Assembly (NCBI RefSeq): GCF_030818575.1
Contig: NZ_JAUTAL010000001.1
Span: 2,790,001-2,854,000, forward strand
DNA: 64,000 nucleotides
Direction of reading: 5' to 3'
Source of the DNA: Chryseobacterium camelliae
GTDB lineage: Bacteria > Bacteroidota > Bacteroidia > Flavobacteriales > Weeksellaceae
Shown here piece by piece: positions 15,637 through 25,018 of this stretch (position 1 is the first letter of the stretch; every line of letters starts with the position of its first letter). Both the position numbers and the translations under genes were made by a program. The notes under the pieces are model-generated. The model was given only the letters and a program-made list of their open reading frames with translations. It did not search any database and had not been told where the DNA came from.

Positions 15637-16182
15637 ATGAAACGTATAATGCTCACAGGGCTAGTATCAGTATTTTTGCTGACAGCCTGTAAAAAAGACG
15701 ATCAGATTGCTGAAAAATCTCTGGAACAGCAAAAAATTGAGTTTCAGATGAGGCAGCTTGAAATAGAAAAACAGAAACTGGCGATAGAAAAAGAAAAAAT
15801 GGCGTATGAAACGCAGAAAAAAGTAGACAGTATTGCTGAAGTTCAGAGAGCTAAAACTGCTGCAGCAGCCACTTCTTCTCCAAAAGTCATCAGAGAAACC
15901 AGAACTGTTTACCGTGACAGAAACTACAATTCCGGATCAAATGGATCGTATGCCAATAACGGAAGCAGTGCTTCCCAAGGAACTACGCAAAAGAGAGGGA
16001 TGAGTAAAGCGGCTAAAGGAACCATCATCGGTACTGTAGGTGGTGCAGCAGCCGGAGCCCTTATCAGCAGAAAGAACAGAGGTCTGGGTGCTGTAATTGG
16101 CGGAGTCGTGGGTGGAGCTACGGGATATACTATCGGTAGGTCACAGGACAGAAAAGATGGACGGGTAACACCCAGAAACTAA
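15637..16182 (+). CDS. Lipoprotein with coiled coil and glycine-zipper domain
   Basis: 181 residues. Lipobox LTAC (Cys 18), then a long Glu/Lys/Gln coiled coil (about residues 25-72), a Ser/Asn/Gly linker, and a C-terminal glycine-zipper membrane segment (GTIIGTVGGAAAGALISRK, GLGAVIGGVVGGATGYTIGR), as in SlyB/YMGG-like outer-membrane lipoproteins. Probably tethers or inserts in the outer membrane. Ends in a strong terminator. Confidence 0.8.
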   Translation: MKRIMLTGLVSVFLLTACKKDDQIAEKSLEQQKIEFQMRQLEIEKQKLAIEKEKMAYETQKKVDSIAEVQRAKTAAAATSSPKVIRETRTVYRDRNYNSGSNGSYANNGSSASQGTTQKRGMSKAAKGTIIGTVGGAAAGALISRKNRGLGAVIGGVVGGATGYTIGRSQDRKDGRVTPRN

Positions 16183-16201
16183 CATTTCACATAAATCATT
16201 A

Positions 16202-16232
16202 AAAGATTGCTTATTTTTAAGCAATCTTTTTT
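16202..16232 (+). terminator. Terminator of the glycine-zipper lipoprotein gene
   Basis: Stem AAAGATTGCTTA / TAAGCAATCTTT followed by TTTTT; it ends one base before the next gene's start codon. Confidence 0.85.
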
Positions 16233-16233
16233 T

Positions 16234-17871
16234 ATGGCTCTACTTATTCTTTCCTGCATGCTGATTCTCCCGGTCCTTATGGGCCTTGGCCACGCCATAC
16301 AACATTATCTTCAATGCACGTTATCACAAGGGATAGCAGCAAAAATAAGCTTGGGAATAGCAGGAATCAGTTTGATATGGACAGTTGCCGCATTTTTTGT
16401 TCCGTTAAATAGTTATACTGAAATACCGGTTATCGCATTGGGATTGTTTTTCTTCTTTAAAGAAAAGCTTTATATAGAATGGTATCACCTGCCCAAAAAA
16501 GATAGCCTTCTTTTAAGCATAATCACGCTTATCATCCTGTTCAGCAGTTCCTTTTATCCTTTCATCCTTGATCATTTCGGCTATTATGTCCCTACAATTC
16601 AATGGCTTCAAAATTACGGACTCGTTAAGGGAATTTCCAATCTGGATTTAATCCTTGGTCAAATGTCGGTCTGGCATATCTTCCAGGCAGGTTTTTCAGG
16701 GATTGCAGATCCATTTTTAAGAATGAACTCGGTACTGCTTATTATCTATGCACTTTATAGTATCGAAAAGAAAAGCTGGATACAGCTTTGCCTGATCCCG
16801 TTTCTTCTGCTGTTCATCCAATCTCCCAGTCCGGACCTGCCTGTACTGGTATTTTCACTGATTGTCCTGAATGAAATCCTGAATGGAAACAAAAATTTAG
16901 CAGTCCTTTTCGGATTTTCGGTATGGGTTTTCACCATAAAACCAACCATGATCTGGCTTCCGGTACTGACTTTTCTTTATTCGGTATTCATCCTCAAGGC
17001 CTCCTACAGGAAACTGATCTTCGGAATTGGTATTATGGTCCTGTTTTTCGTTAAAAACATCTGGACATTCGGATATCCTGTATTTCCACTTGCATTCGCA
17101 GATTTTGGAACAGCCTGGAAGCCGGATCCTGAAGTATTGAAACTGTCCTCACAATATGCAACGCAGAAAACCTATGACATGCAGTATTCTTACAGGTCTA
17201 TCCGGCAGTTCTCAGTGACAGAATCCATAAGCCGCTGGCTTTTCCTTAAAGGGATCAAATCTGTCATTCATATCTTGTTCGTGATGACACTGATCTTACT
17301 TATAGTTTATACAGCAATCAGAAAAAAGATTTTGATCACCCTGATCTGCATTGCTGTTATTGTCAAATGTATTCTTATCATTTTATTTTCCGCACAATAC
17401 CGTTTTTTTATTGATGTATTTTTTGTCGTATTTTTCATTCTGTGCAGAGGATATGTCAGCAAAAAAGCTTCTGTCAGAATATGTCTGTTATTAAGTATAG
17501 GTTTATTGGGTTGTCTTACTTTCCCGTCGGCACTTCAGTCCGTAGTTCCCAGTTTCAGGCCAGGAAGCTTTATGGGAAATTTTGAAAAAGAACAGCTGTA
17601 TCGTCCGTCCGTTTATCATTACAACAGGTTCAGATCCTTTAAGGTTGGCAACCTCTCTTTTCATGTATCTGAAAAATATCCTTTTAATTTCGACACTCCC
17701 CTTCCCGCCATTTCAGAAAGCTATATTTTTGAATATGCACGGGCAGATGTATTTCCTCAGTTAAAAGATGGCAAAGACATCCGGAAAGGATTTACACATC
17801 AAAAACTCACTGAAGAAGAACAACTTCAGGTAAAGCAGGTTATGCACATCATCGAAAAAAGCTATCGGTAG
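16234..17871 (+). CDS. Large polytopic membrane protein, GT-C / LIC_10190-like
   Basis: 545 residues from ATG 16234 (MALLILSCMLILPVLMGLG). The frame is open to a TTG at 16207, but that lies inside the preceding terminator stem, so the ATG is chosen. About ten hydrophobic segments cover residues 1-410; a soluble C-terminal tail follows. The first periplasmic loop contains DHFGYYVPTIQWLQNYGLVK, reminiscent of the acidic first loop of GT-C glycosyltransferases and of proteins called LIC_10190. The likely role is sugar transfer on a lipid carrier, an inference. The transcript start must lie inside or just upstream of the terminator, or expression depends on read-through. Confidence 0.7.
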   Translation: MALLILSCMLILPVLMGLGHAIQHYLQCTLSQGIAAKISLGIAGISLIWTVAAFFVPLNSYTEIPVIALGLFFFFKEKLYIEWYHLPKKDSLLLSIITLIILFSSSFYPFILDHFGYYVPTIQWLQNYGLVKGISNLDLILGQMSVWHIFQAGFSGIADPFLRMNSVLLIIYALYSIEKKSWIQLCLIPFLLLFIQSPSPDLPVLVFSLIVLNEILNGNKNLAVLFGFSVWVFTIKPTMIWLPVLTFLYSVFILKASYRKLIFGIGIMVLFFVKNIWTFGYPVFPLAFADFGTAWKPDPEVLKLSSQYATQKTYDMQYSYRSIRQFSVTESISRWLFLKGIKSVIHILFVMTLILLIVYTAIRKKILITLICIAVIVKCILIILFSAQYRFFIDVFFVVFFILCRGYVSKKASVRICLLLSIGLLGCLTFPSALQSVVPSFRPGSFMGNFEKEQLYRPSVYHYNRFRSFKVGNLSFHVSEKYPFNFDTPLPAISESYIFEYARADVFPQLKDGKDIRKGFTHQKLTEEEQLQVKQVMHIIEKSYR

Positions 17872-17903
17872 GTACCTCCTTTCGCTTCGTTAAAAAAAAG
17901 CTG

Positions 17904-17911
17904 TAAATTTG
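17904..17911 (+). promoter_or_regulatory. -7 box of aroC
   Basis: TAAATTTG, only 5 bases before ATG 17917; implies a leaderless or nearly leaderless mRNA. Confidence 0.55.
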
Positions 17912-17916
17912 TACCT

Positions 17917-18987
17917 ATGTTGAATACTTTAGGCAATCTTCTCAGTCTTACCACATTTGGGGAAAGTCATGGGCCGGCTTATGGCGGCATCATCAATAAT
18001 TTCCCGGCCGGGCTGGAGATAGATCAGGATCAGATCCAGTATGAGCTGGACCGCAGAAAACCAGGGCAGTCTGCTATTGTTACCCAGAGAAAAGAAAGTG
18101 ATACCGTAAGGTTTCTTTCCGGTATATTTGACGGAAAAACCACCGGTACCCCGATAGGGTTTATCATCGAAAATGAAAATCAAAAATCAAAAGATTACGA
18201 TCATATTGCACAGTCCTACCGCCCGAGCCATGCGGATTTCACTTATGACAGGAAATTCGGGATCAGGGATTACCGAGGTGGCGGAAAGTCTTCTGCCCGC
18301 GAGACCATAAACTGGGTAGTAGCAGGTGCATTGGCAAAACAACTTTTAAAGACTGTTGAAATCAATGCCTATGTTTCTTCCGTTGGTGATATTTTCTGTG
18401 AAAAGCCCTACCAGGCTCTGGACTTTTCTCTCACGGAGACCAATGAAGTCCGTTGCCCCGATGCGGAAACTGCAGAAAAAATGATTGCCCGAATCAAGGA
18501 AATCAAAAAAGAGGGCAATACCATCGGAGGTACAATTACTTGTGTTATTAAAAACGTTCCTGCCGGCATTGGGGAACCTGTTTTCTCAAAACTCCAGGCT
18601 GAACTGGCCAAAGCCATGCTAAATATTAATGCCTGCAAAGGATTTGAATACGGAAGTGGATTCTGCGGCGCAAAAATGACCGGAAAAGAGCATAACGACC
18701 TTTTCAATACTGATTTTACGACTCAGTCTAACCTTTCAGGAGGAATCCAGGGCGGAATCTCAAATGGAATGGACATTTATTTCCGGGTAGCATTCAAACC
18801 TGTAGCTACTATCCTCCGGCCCCAGGAAAGTGTTGACCGTGATGGTAATGCTGTAACGGTAGAAGGTAAAGGAAGGCATGACCCATGTGTCCTGCCACGG
18901 GCTGTACCGGTAGTGGAAAGCCTTGCTGCTTTCGTTCTTGCCGATCTGTACCTGATCGATAAAACAAGAAATATCAACCATTATTAA
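17917..18987 (+). CDS. aroC: Chorismate synthase
   Basis: Final step of the shikimate pathway: removes phosphate from EPSP to form chorismate, with reduced FMN. 356 residues, the standard size. Signature segments [18 protein letters not shown] at the N-terminus, [10 protein letters not shown] and [11 protein letters not shown] in the middle, and [16 protein letters not shown] near the end are all intact. Followed after 15 bp by a thioredoxin-like gene. Confidence 0.97.
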   Translation: MLNTLGNLLSLTTFGESHGPAYGGIINNFPAGLEIDQDQIQYELDRRKPGQSAIVTQRKESDTVRFLSGIFDGKTTGTPIGFIIENENQKSKDYDHIAQSYRPSHADFTYDRKFGIRDYRGGGKSSARETINWVVAGALAKQLLKTVEINAYVSSVGDIFCEKPYQALDFSLTETNEVRCPDAETAEKMIARIKEIKKEGNTIGGTITCVIKNVPAGIGEPVFSKLQAELAKAMLNINACKGFEYGSGFCGAKMTGKEHNDLFNTDFTTQSNLSGGIQGGISNGMDIYFRVAFKPVATILRPQESVDRDGNAVTVEGKGRHDPCVLPRAVPVVESLAAFVLADLYLIDKTRNINHY

Positions 18988-19002
18988 ATATTTTTTTAGG
19001 TA

Positions 19003-19566
19003 ATGAAAAATTACTGGGACAGCGCCATTACATTTGAAGAGTATGTGGCCATAGGAAAACAGAGGCTGGAGTATCCCGGCAATGAAAAAGACCTGGAATA
19101 TAAGCCGTATTATGAATTGGGGCTTCAGAGGATTGAAAGGACACTAAAGAAATACATTCCGGACCCGGACCAGATCGCTGAACTTGAAGGCAAGCAGTTT
19201 AAAGGAAAGATACTGATTATCTCTGAAGTATGGTGCGGCGATGCCAGCGCCACAGTCCCCGCACTGGTAAAATTCTTTGAAGGCCATAATGAAGTTAAAA
19301 TTTTCCTCAGGGATTCCGATAAAAGTCTGATCAACCAGTTCCTTACCAATGGTACGGAATCTATCCCGAAAGTGATCATCCTGAATGAAAACGATGAAGT
19401 AAAAGCTTCCTGGGGTCCAAGACCGGCTTACGGAAGGGAGCTACTGATGAAGCATAAAGCTGATCCTGAAAACTATCCTAAAGAACATTTTTACAATGAC
19501 CTGCAGATCTACTATGCTAAGAACAGAGGCAAAGATGCGGTGCAGGAAATTCTGGAACTGCTATGA
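19003..19566 (+). CDS. Thioredoxin-fold protein with WCGD active-site variant
   Basis: 187 residues. A helical N-terminal segment (about 1-55), then a thioredoxin fold: LIISEVWCGDASATVPAL places a single Cys where thioredoxins have CxxC, and GTESIPKVIIL supplies the cis-Pro loop. Resembles a Bacteroidetes 'thioredoxin family protein' group. With one cysteine it cannot act as a standard disulfide reductase; a thiol-binding or glutaredoxin-like role is possible. Overlaps the next thioredoxin gene by 4 bp (ATGA), so the two are translated as a pair. Confidence 0.8.
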   Translation: MKNYWDSAITFEEYVAIGKQRLEYPGNEKDLEYKPYYELGLQRIERTLKKYIPDPDQIAELEGKQFKGKILIISEVWCGDASATVPALVKFFEGHNEVKIFLRDSDKSLINQFLTNGTESIPKVIILNENDEVKASWGPRPAYGRELLMKHKADPENYPKEHFYNDLQIYYAKNRGKDAVQEILELL

Positions 19567-20102
19567 AAAAAGGAATCATCTATATTGTCATTATACTACT
19601 GATTGCGGGTATCGTACTGATAACGGGAGTGAAAAGCTTTCTTCAGGAACAGTTTTTTCCTGTAGCAACAATTGAAAATGCAGTGACCATTCCTGCCGAA
19701 GACTATGATATAGAGCTGCAGGGCATCAATGTGCCGGACAGCAATCTTAAGAACTTTAAAGATAAAACGGTTTTCCTCAATTTCTGGGGAACATGGTGTC
19801 CGCCATGCCGGAAAGAGTGGCCTACCATCCAGAAGCTATACGAAGGCAGAAAGGACAAGGTAGACTTCGTATTGATTGCGATGAATGATCAGGAAGACGC
19901 CGTAAAAAAATTCCTGAAGGAAAACAACTATTCTGTTCCTGTATATATTGCCCAGAGCCCGATCTCTGAAAAGCTGTTGCCAAAGGTTTTCCCTACTACG
20001 TACTTACTGGGGAAAAACGGCAGGATACTGATGAAAGAAGATGCTTCAAAAGACTGGAATACAGAGTCTGTACACCGGTTTATAGATACGGTAACCCAAT
20101 AA
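19563..20102 (+). CDS. TlpA/ResA-type membrane-anchored thioredoxin
   Basis: 179 residues. N-terminal membrane anchor (about residues 5-25), then a periplasmic thioredoxin fold with the active site FWGTWCPPCRKEWPTIQ and cis-Pro in VFPTTYLLGKNG. Such proteins reduce periplasmic disulfides, for instance during cytochrome c maturation. Translationally coupled by ATGA overlap to the WCGD protein. Confidence 0.9.
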   Translation: MKKGIIYIVIILLIAGIVLITGVKSFLQEQFFPVATIENAVTIPAEDYDIELQGINVPDSNLKNFKDKTVFLNFWGTWCPPCRKEWPTIQKLYEGRKDKVDFVLIAMNDQEDAVKKFLKENNYSVPVYIAQSPISEKLLPKVFPTTYLLGKNGRILMKEDASKDWNTESVHRFIDTVTQ

Positions 20103-20182
20103 GATTTAACTAAATTTTATACTTATTTGGTACAGAATTTGCGAAATTTCTGAATCTAAATCCGTTTTAAACCAAAGACAAA

Positions 20183-20530
20183 ATGAAGTATTCTAAACTG
20201 AGCCTTGCTAAGGAGGCTATTAACCATAAAGGATTTGTCAGAAAGATACCTGACATTTTCAGAATGATCAATATGTGGAGAAAAGGACTTTATCCTATCA
20301 GATCCATAGACATGATCCTGCCACTGCTGGGATTATTGTATGTGATCTCTCCTATCGATCTTCTTCCGGAGGTAGCAATACCGGTGCTTGGGGTAATGGA
20401 TGACCTGGCCGTTTTATCACTCACCATCCCTAAGCTCATTAAAGAAGTCGATAAATTTTTGCTGTGGGAAGCTGAGCAGAAATATTCCTCTTCCCCAACC
20501 AAGGTCATTGATGCCGAAATTATAAAATAA
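20183..20530 (+). CDS. YkvA / DUF1232 family membrane protein
   Basis: 115 residues. The DUF1232 core is plain: MILPLLGLLYVISPIDLLPE, with the SPIDLLPE motif, followed by GVMDDLAVLSLTIPKLIKE. One or two membrane helices. Function unknown. Own terminator follows. A ribosome-binding site is not obvious, as usual in this phylum. Confidence 0.9.
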   Translation: MKYSKLSLAKEAINHKGFVRKIPDIFRMINMWRKGLYPIRSIDMILPLLGLLYVISPIDLLPEVAIPVLGVMDDLAVLSLTIPKLIKEVDKFLLWEAEQKYSSSPTKVIDAEIIK

Positions 20531-20547
20531 AGCGACAGACATTATAA

Positions 20548-20575
20548 AGCCATTCCTTACGGAATGGTTTTTTTG
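20548..20575 (+). terminator. Terminator of the YkvA gene
   Basis: Stem AGCCATTCC / GGAATGGTT followed by TTTTT. Confidence 0.85.
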
Positions 20576-20664
20576 GACACTGACATTGTTTGAATGTTTT
20601 TTGTAAGGTGGGATATACCATCACAAACCTTTAGGGCAGATTTCCCTATTCACTTTCAAATCCT

Positions 20665-20672
20665 TAAATTTG
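20665..20672 (+). promoter_or_regulatory. -7 box of the UMP synthase gene
   Basis: TAAATTTG, 19 bases before ATG 20692. No clear -33 TTG at the right distance. Confidence 0.5.
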
Positions 20673-20691
20673 CAACATCTAATAATAAATA

Positions 20692-22071
20692 ATGGAAAGT
20701 AAAAAAGATTTCTTTTTAGAATGCTACAAACTCGGTATCATCAAGTTTGGGAGATTCACCCTTAAAAGCGGTATAGAAAGTCCGTTTTATGTGGATTTAA
20801 GACCCCTTGCTTCTGATCCTAAAATCCTTAAAAACCTGGCCAATTATCTTCTGGACATGCTTCCGCTGGATAATTTCGACCTGATCTGCGGTGTTCCTTA
20901 CGCGGCGCTTCCAATGGCAACAGCGATGTCACTGGAAAGCTATATCCCGCTGATCATCAAGAGAAAGGAAGCTAAAGAATACGGGACTAAAAAGATGATC
21001 GAAGGCATTTATCAGAAAGGGCATAACTGCCTGTTGGTAGAAGATGTCATTACTTCCGGAAAATCCCTTTTGGAAACCATTGCGGAAATTGAGCAGGAAG
21101 ACCTTAAAGTAGCGGATATCGTAGTGGTTCTGGACCGTGAGCAGGGTGGAAAGCAGCTTCTGGAAAGCAAGGGTTACCGTGTACATACCTTATTCAGCAT
21201 ATCAGAAGTATGCTCTATCCTTAAGGATGCCGGCAAGCTTGCTGATGATGAGGTGCAGAGGATACAGGATTTCCTTAAAGGTAACCATGTTCAGTTCAAA
21301 GAAGAGCACCGCCTGTCTTATGAAAGTAAACTGAAATGTGCACAGCATTCCGTTTCTAAAAAATTATTGGAAATTGCATTAGCCAAAAAATCCAACCTGA
21401 TTGCCTCGGCAGATGTTACCACAACACAGGAATTGCTGGACCTGGCTGAAAAAACAGGGCCGCACATTATCGCCCTTAAAACCCATATCGATATCATCTC
21501 CGATTTCGACTATGAAAAGACTATCCTTCCACTGAAGGAACTTGCTCTTAAACATCAGTTCTTACTGATGGAAGACCGTAAATTTGCAGATATCGGAAAC
21601 ACGCAGGAACTTCAATTTACCAGCGGTGTCTTTAAAATCACGGACTGGGCAGACTTTGTGACTTCACAGGTAATCGGAGGCTTTGAGTCCCTGGACTGCT
21701 TCAGAAATGTAGGCGTTGTAGCCATCGTCGGAATGTCATCCAAAGGTACGCTTACCACCAACAGCTACCGTGAAGAAGCCCTGAAGATTGCCTTATCGCA
21801 TCCAAATGTTATCGGTGCTGTTTCCCAGCACAAAGTTCCGGAAGATATCCTTCTGTTTACACCCGGAGTTAACCTTGCCGATTCCGGAGACGGAAAGGGA
21901 CAACAGTACAATACTCCCCAGCATGTATTCAAAACACTTCACACTGATTTCATTATTGTAGGAAGAGGTATTTATAAAGCTGAAGATGCCGAAAAAGCCG
22001 CCCTGACCTATAAAAATGAAGGGTGGAATGCCTATTTGCAGTCATTGGAAAAAAATCCCGCAGAAGTGTAA
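20692..22071 (+). CDS. Bifunctional UMP synthase: orotate phosphoribosyltransferase fused to OMP decarboxylase
   Basis: 459 residues carrying the last two steps of UMP synthesis. Residues 1-195 are OPRT with the PRPP loop CLLVEDVITSGKSLLET near 113-128 and YGTKKMIEG. Residues about 210-455 are OMP decarboxylase: ALKTH (Lys 263) and the catalytic MEDRKFADIGNT (about 293-304). That DxKxxD motif in the 'EDRKFADIGNT' form, and the OPRT-then-ODCase order, match the eukaryotic-type UMPS/URA3 lineage rather than usual bacterial PyrF. The frame is unbroken, so it is a true fusion. Monocistronic. Confidence 0.93.
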   Translation: MESKKDFFLECYKLGIIKFGRFTLKSGIESPFYVDLRPLASDPKILKNLANYLLDMLPLDNFDLICGVPYAALPMATAMSLESYIPLIIKRKEAKEYGTKKMIEGIYQKGHNCLLVEDVITSGKSLLETIAEIEQEDLKVADIVVVLDREQGGKQLLESKGYRVHTLFSISEVCSILKDAGKLADDEVQRIQDFLKGNHVQFKEEHRLSYESKLKCAQHSVSKKLLEIALAKKSNLIASADVTTTQELLDLAEKTGPHIIALKTHIDIISDFDYEKTILPLKELALKHQFLLMEDRKFADIGNTQELQFTSGVFKITDWADFVTSQVIGGFESLDCFRNVGVVAIVGMSSKGTLTTNSYREEALKIALSHPNVIGAVSQHKVPEDILLFTPGVNLADSGDGKGQQYNTPQHVFKTLHTDFIIVGRGIYKAEDAEKAALTYKNEGWNAYLQSLEKNPAEV

Positions 22072-22099
22072 TTTTTTTCTTAATTTCTTTAAAATAAGT

Positions 22100-22107
22100 T
22101 ATATTTG
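22100..22107 (+). promoter_or_regulatory. -7 box before the 938-residue outer-membrane protein gene
   Basis: TATATTTG 16 bases upstream of the TTG start at 22124; supports that start. Confidence 0.5.
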
Positions 22108-22123
22108 ACACTTTATCAGGATA

Positions 22124-24940
22124 TTGAAAAAGGTTAGTATAAGTCTTATTTTGCTTTTGGGTGTTGCAGAGGTATCTGCACAGAAAGACAGCATTGCTGT
22201 GGAAGCCAGGCTCGCTCCGGACAGGAAAACAATGAGTATTGATCAGAAGATTGTCTATTACAATCATTCCGGAAAACCATTGGATTCTGTTAAGCTGCTG
22301 AACTGGGTCGCTGCATACCAAAAGAGAAATACTTCTTTGGTATACCGTAAACTGGAAGACCGGAATAATGACCTACATTTTGCCCGCAAGGAACAGTTGG
22401 GACAGGTTTCAGATCTGAGCATTTCAGAAGCTTCAGGTCATTCCCTTCCTGTCAACAGCCCTGCCGGTGAAAATATTTTCCTCGTGCTGCCCCAGCCTTT
22501 GGAGCCCGGTAAACCCATCACATTACACCTGCAATATCAGTTGCAGCTTCCTGATAGACGATTCACAGGCTACGGAACTTCAGATCATGATATTGCCTTA
22601 AAATATTTTTTTATTGTCCCGGATCATTTTGATCCGGACAATAATTTCAGACGGGATTATTATGACATTGAAGAGGCCGTAAGTTTCAATACCTTCTGGA
22701 CCGTAAGTTTTGAGCTCCCCTCAGGCAACCGTGCCAAAAGTAATCTCCCAGAAGCATCGGCCAACTTATTCCGGGGCTATCTGGATTCAGATCCGGAGTT
22801 TCTCATTTCAGATCAGGACTACCCTTCCATCAGCATCAGTAAAGATGATATCCACACCGAAGTTCAGTTCGGATATCCTTTGAAACCTGAAGAAAAGCAG
22901 AACCTTGAATTTTTCCTTCCTTTACAGCTTGCTTTCATTAAAGAAAGAACAGGCAATATTCCTGAAAAACTTTTTATTTCGGATAAATTCAGGAGTAAAG
23001 AAGATTTTTTCGGCAATAATGATATTTCTTTCTGGAAATTCAAGTTCAGGCTGTTTACCAACGCAGAAAAAACAGACCAGGATTATTTTGGGATCATGGC
23101 TAAGAAAATCCTGGATGAAACAGTGATTACCGACAAACAAAAAGACCACTGGCTTAAAAACGGACTGAAATCCTACCTGGAAATGCAGTATCTTAAAAAG
23201 TTTTATCCGGAGACCAAAATTCTGGGGGCCTTACCGGAAACTAAAATTTTAGGGTTTAAGCCTTTAAAACTTTTCCATGCCTCCCATGTGAAGCTTACAG
23301 AACGTTACGGGCTCGCTTACCAATACATCATGTCTCAGAACCTGGACCAGAAGATAAAGCAGGAATACACTTTACTGAGCAACTTCAATGATATGGCGAT
23401 CAGCAGCTTCGAAACCGGCACACTGTTCAGCTATACGGCAGATAAAATGGGCTATGAAACATTCAATGCCATCGTCAGGAATTATATCAGGGACAATACA
23501 GACCGGCAGGCGGCCCCGGAAGAATTACTGAAGCAAATTTCAGCGGAAGATCCAACCAGCACTTACCTGTCTGATTTCATGGATAGGAAGCACCGGGTTA
23601 ATTTTAAGTTGAAAAGATTCAGGAAAGAGGATGATTCCCTGCTGATCAAAATATCCAAAAATACGGATGCAGCGATTCCGGTAAAGCTACAGACCGAAAA
23701 CCGTACGGGAGAAACAAAAGGATACTGGACGGAGACAGGTGACGGCAGAGTAAAGATGACTTCCGTACCTTCTGCTGACGTATACAAGATCACCCTCAAT
23801 GATGATTATATCTTCCCGGAATCCACGTTCAGAGATAATTTTCTGTACACCAAAGGAATTTTTTCCAATACCCGGAAGATCAAGATTAAATTCATAAAGG
23901 ATATTCCCAATCCGGAATTCAACGAAATTTATATTAGTCCCAGGGTTCGTTTCAGCAATACTTATGACAAATTCCTGATCGGGATGAATTTTAAGAACCA
24001 GTCTCTTTTTGATCAGAAATTCCTGTATTCCGTTACCCCAACTTACAGTACCGGAACCGGGAAACTTACCGGATCAGGAGGGGTGTCTTATTCTTTCCTC
24101 CCAGCGGAAAGTGCTATACGCAGTCTGACGTTTGGCGTTTCGGGTTCATATTTTCATTATGACTATGAATTGGCATACCGTAAAGCAACCGTCTATTCAA
24201 GTATTAATTTCCAGAAAAACCCAAGAAGTACCGTTAGCCGGGGCATTGGAATTTCATACAATTACCTTGAAAGGGACCTGAGCCCTGCCATGATCGCGAG
24301 AAATGATTACGGCAAATATAACTTATGGAGTGCCGGTTATGCGTATACCGACAACCAGATGATCCATGAGAAAAGCCTGAGCGTAAGTACACAATGGATG
24401 GAAGATTTCCACAAAGTAAGTGCAGAAGGATTCTACCGCTGGGAATTTGCACCGAGACAAAAACTGAGCCTGAGGCTGTTTGCCGGATACTTCATTAAAA
24501 ACGAAACCCGAAACAATACTTTCAACTACGGAATATCCAGGGTATCCAATTATGCATTTTCATATACTTTACTGGGTGAAAGTGCAACAAGCGGAATCCT
24601 TTCCCAACAGTTCATCCTGGCCGACGGGGGATTCAAATCATTTATTCCAAGCACGGTCAACCAATGGATTACTTCATTCAACGTGGATTCAAGTGTATGG
24701 AAAATATTCCATGTCTATGCGGATGCTGGAATGTATAAAAACAAAAACCAGCCGGCTAAGTTCATCTGGGATACCGGAGTGAAAGTACGTATCATTCCGG
24801 ACTTCCTAGAAATTTATTTTCCCGTACAGTCATCCCTCGGTTTTGAACCTTCATTCAAAGACTATGCACGCAGAATCAGATATACACTGGTGCTGAACTT
24901 AGGCTCTGTCATCAATGCCGCGAGGCGGGGCTGGTACTAA
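22124..24940 (+). CDS. Pseudo-M1-peptidase fused to an outer-membrane barrel
   Basis: 938 residues from TTG 22124; the signal peptide (KKVSISLILLLGVAEVSAQ) begins exactly there, so the TTG is likely real. Residues 20-270 look like the N-terminal beta domain of M1 aminopeptidases, and DHWLKNGLKSYLEMQYL (about 345) corresponds to the helix that normally supplies the third zinc ligand in that family. The HEXXH motif is absent and the Glu is Asn, so peptidase activity is unlikely. Residues about 610-938 show alternating aromatic/polar strands ending in VLNLGSVINAARRGWY, an outer-membrane barrel. Probably surface or periplasm-facing; role unknown. Confidence 0.7.
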   Translation: MKKVSISLILLLGVAEVSAQKDSIAVEARLAPDRKTMSIDQKIVYYNHSGKPLDSVKLLNWVAAYQKRNTSLVYRKLEDRNNDLHFARKEQLGQVSDLSISEASGHSLPVNSPAGENIFLVLPQPLEPGKPITLHLQYQLQLPDRRFTGYGTSDHDIALKYFFIVPDHFDPDNNFRRDYYDIEEAVSFNTFWTVSFELPSGNRAKSNLPEASANLFRGYLDSDPEFLISDQDYPSISISKDDIHTEVQFGYPLKPEEKQNLEFFLPLQLAFIKERTGNIPEKLFISDKFRSKEDFFGNNDISFWKFKFRLFTNAEKTDQDYFGIMAKKILDETVITDKQKDHWLKNGLKSYLEMQYLKKFYPETKILGALPETKILGFKPLKLFHASHVKLTERYGLAYQYIMSQNLDQKIKQEYTLLSNFNDMAISSFETGTLFSYTADKMGYETFNAIVRNYIRDNTDRQAAPEELLKQISAEDPTSTYLSDFMDRKHRVNFKLKRFRKEDDSLLIKISKNTDAAIPVKLQTENRTGETKGYWTETGDGRVKMTSVPSADVYKITLNDDYIFPESTFRDNFLYTKGIFSNTRKIKIKFIKDIPNPEFNEIYISPRVRFSNTYDKFLIGMNFKNQSLFDQKFLYSVTPTYSTGTGKLTGSGGVSYSFLPAESAIRSLTFGVSGSYFHYDYELAYRKATVYSSINFQKNPRSTVSRGIGISYNYLERDLSPAMIARNDYGKYNLWSAGYAYTDNQMIHEKSLSVSTQWMEDFHKVSAEGFYRWEFAPRQKLSLRLFAGYFIKNETRNNTFNYGISRVSNYAFSYTLLGESATSGILSQQFILADGGFKSFIPSTVNQWITSFNVDSSVWKIFHVYADAGMYKNKNQPAKFIWDTGVKVRIIPDFLEIYFPVQSSLGFEPSFKDYARRIRYTLVLNLGSVINAARRGWY

Positions 24941-24962
24941 GACTCTTTCACAACAAATGAAA

Positions 24963-24996
24963 AGAGCCATTCTTTAGAACGGCTCCCATTTTTTAT
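24963..24996. terminator. Terminator between convergent genes
   Basis: Stem GAGCCATTC / GAACGGCTC with one mismatch, followed by CCATTTTTT. Confidence 0.7.
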
Positions 24997-25018
24997 CCTC
25001 TGTTTGATATCAGATCTT

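Noticed and set aside
17868..17880. Match TAGGTACCTC to the tRNA-Cys 3' end
   Set aside because: Ten bases only, at the end of a coding gene, with no link to the accessory block; judged coincidence.
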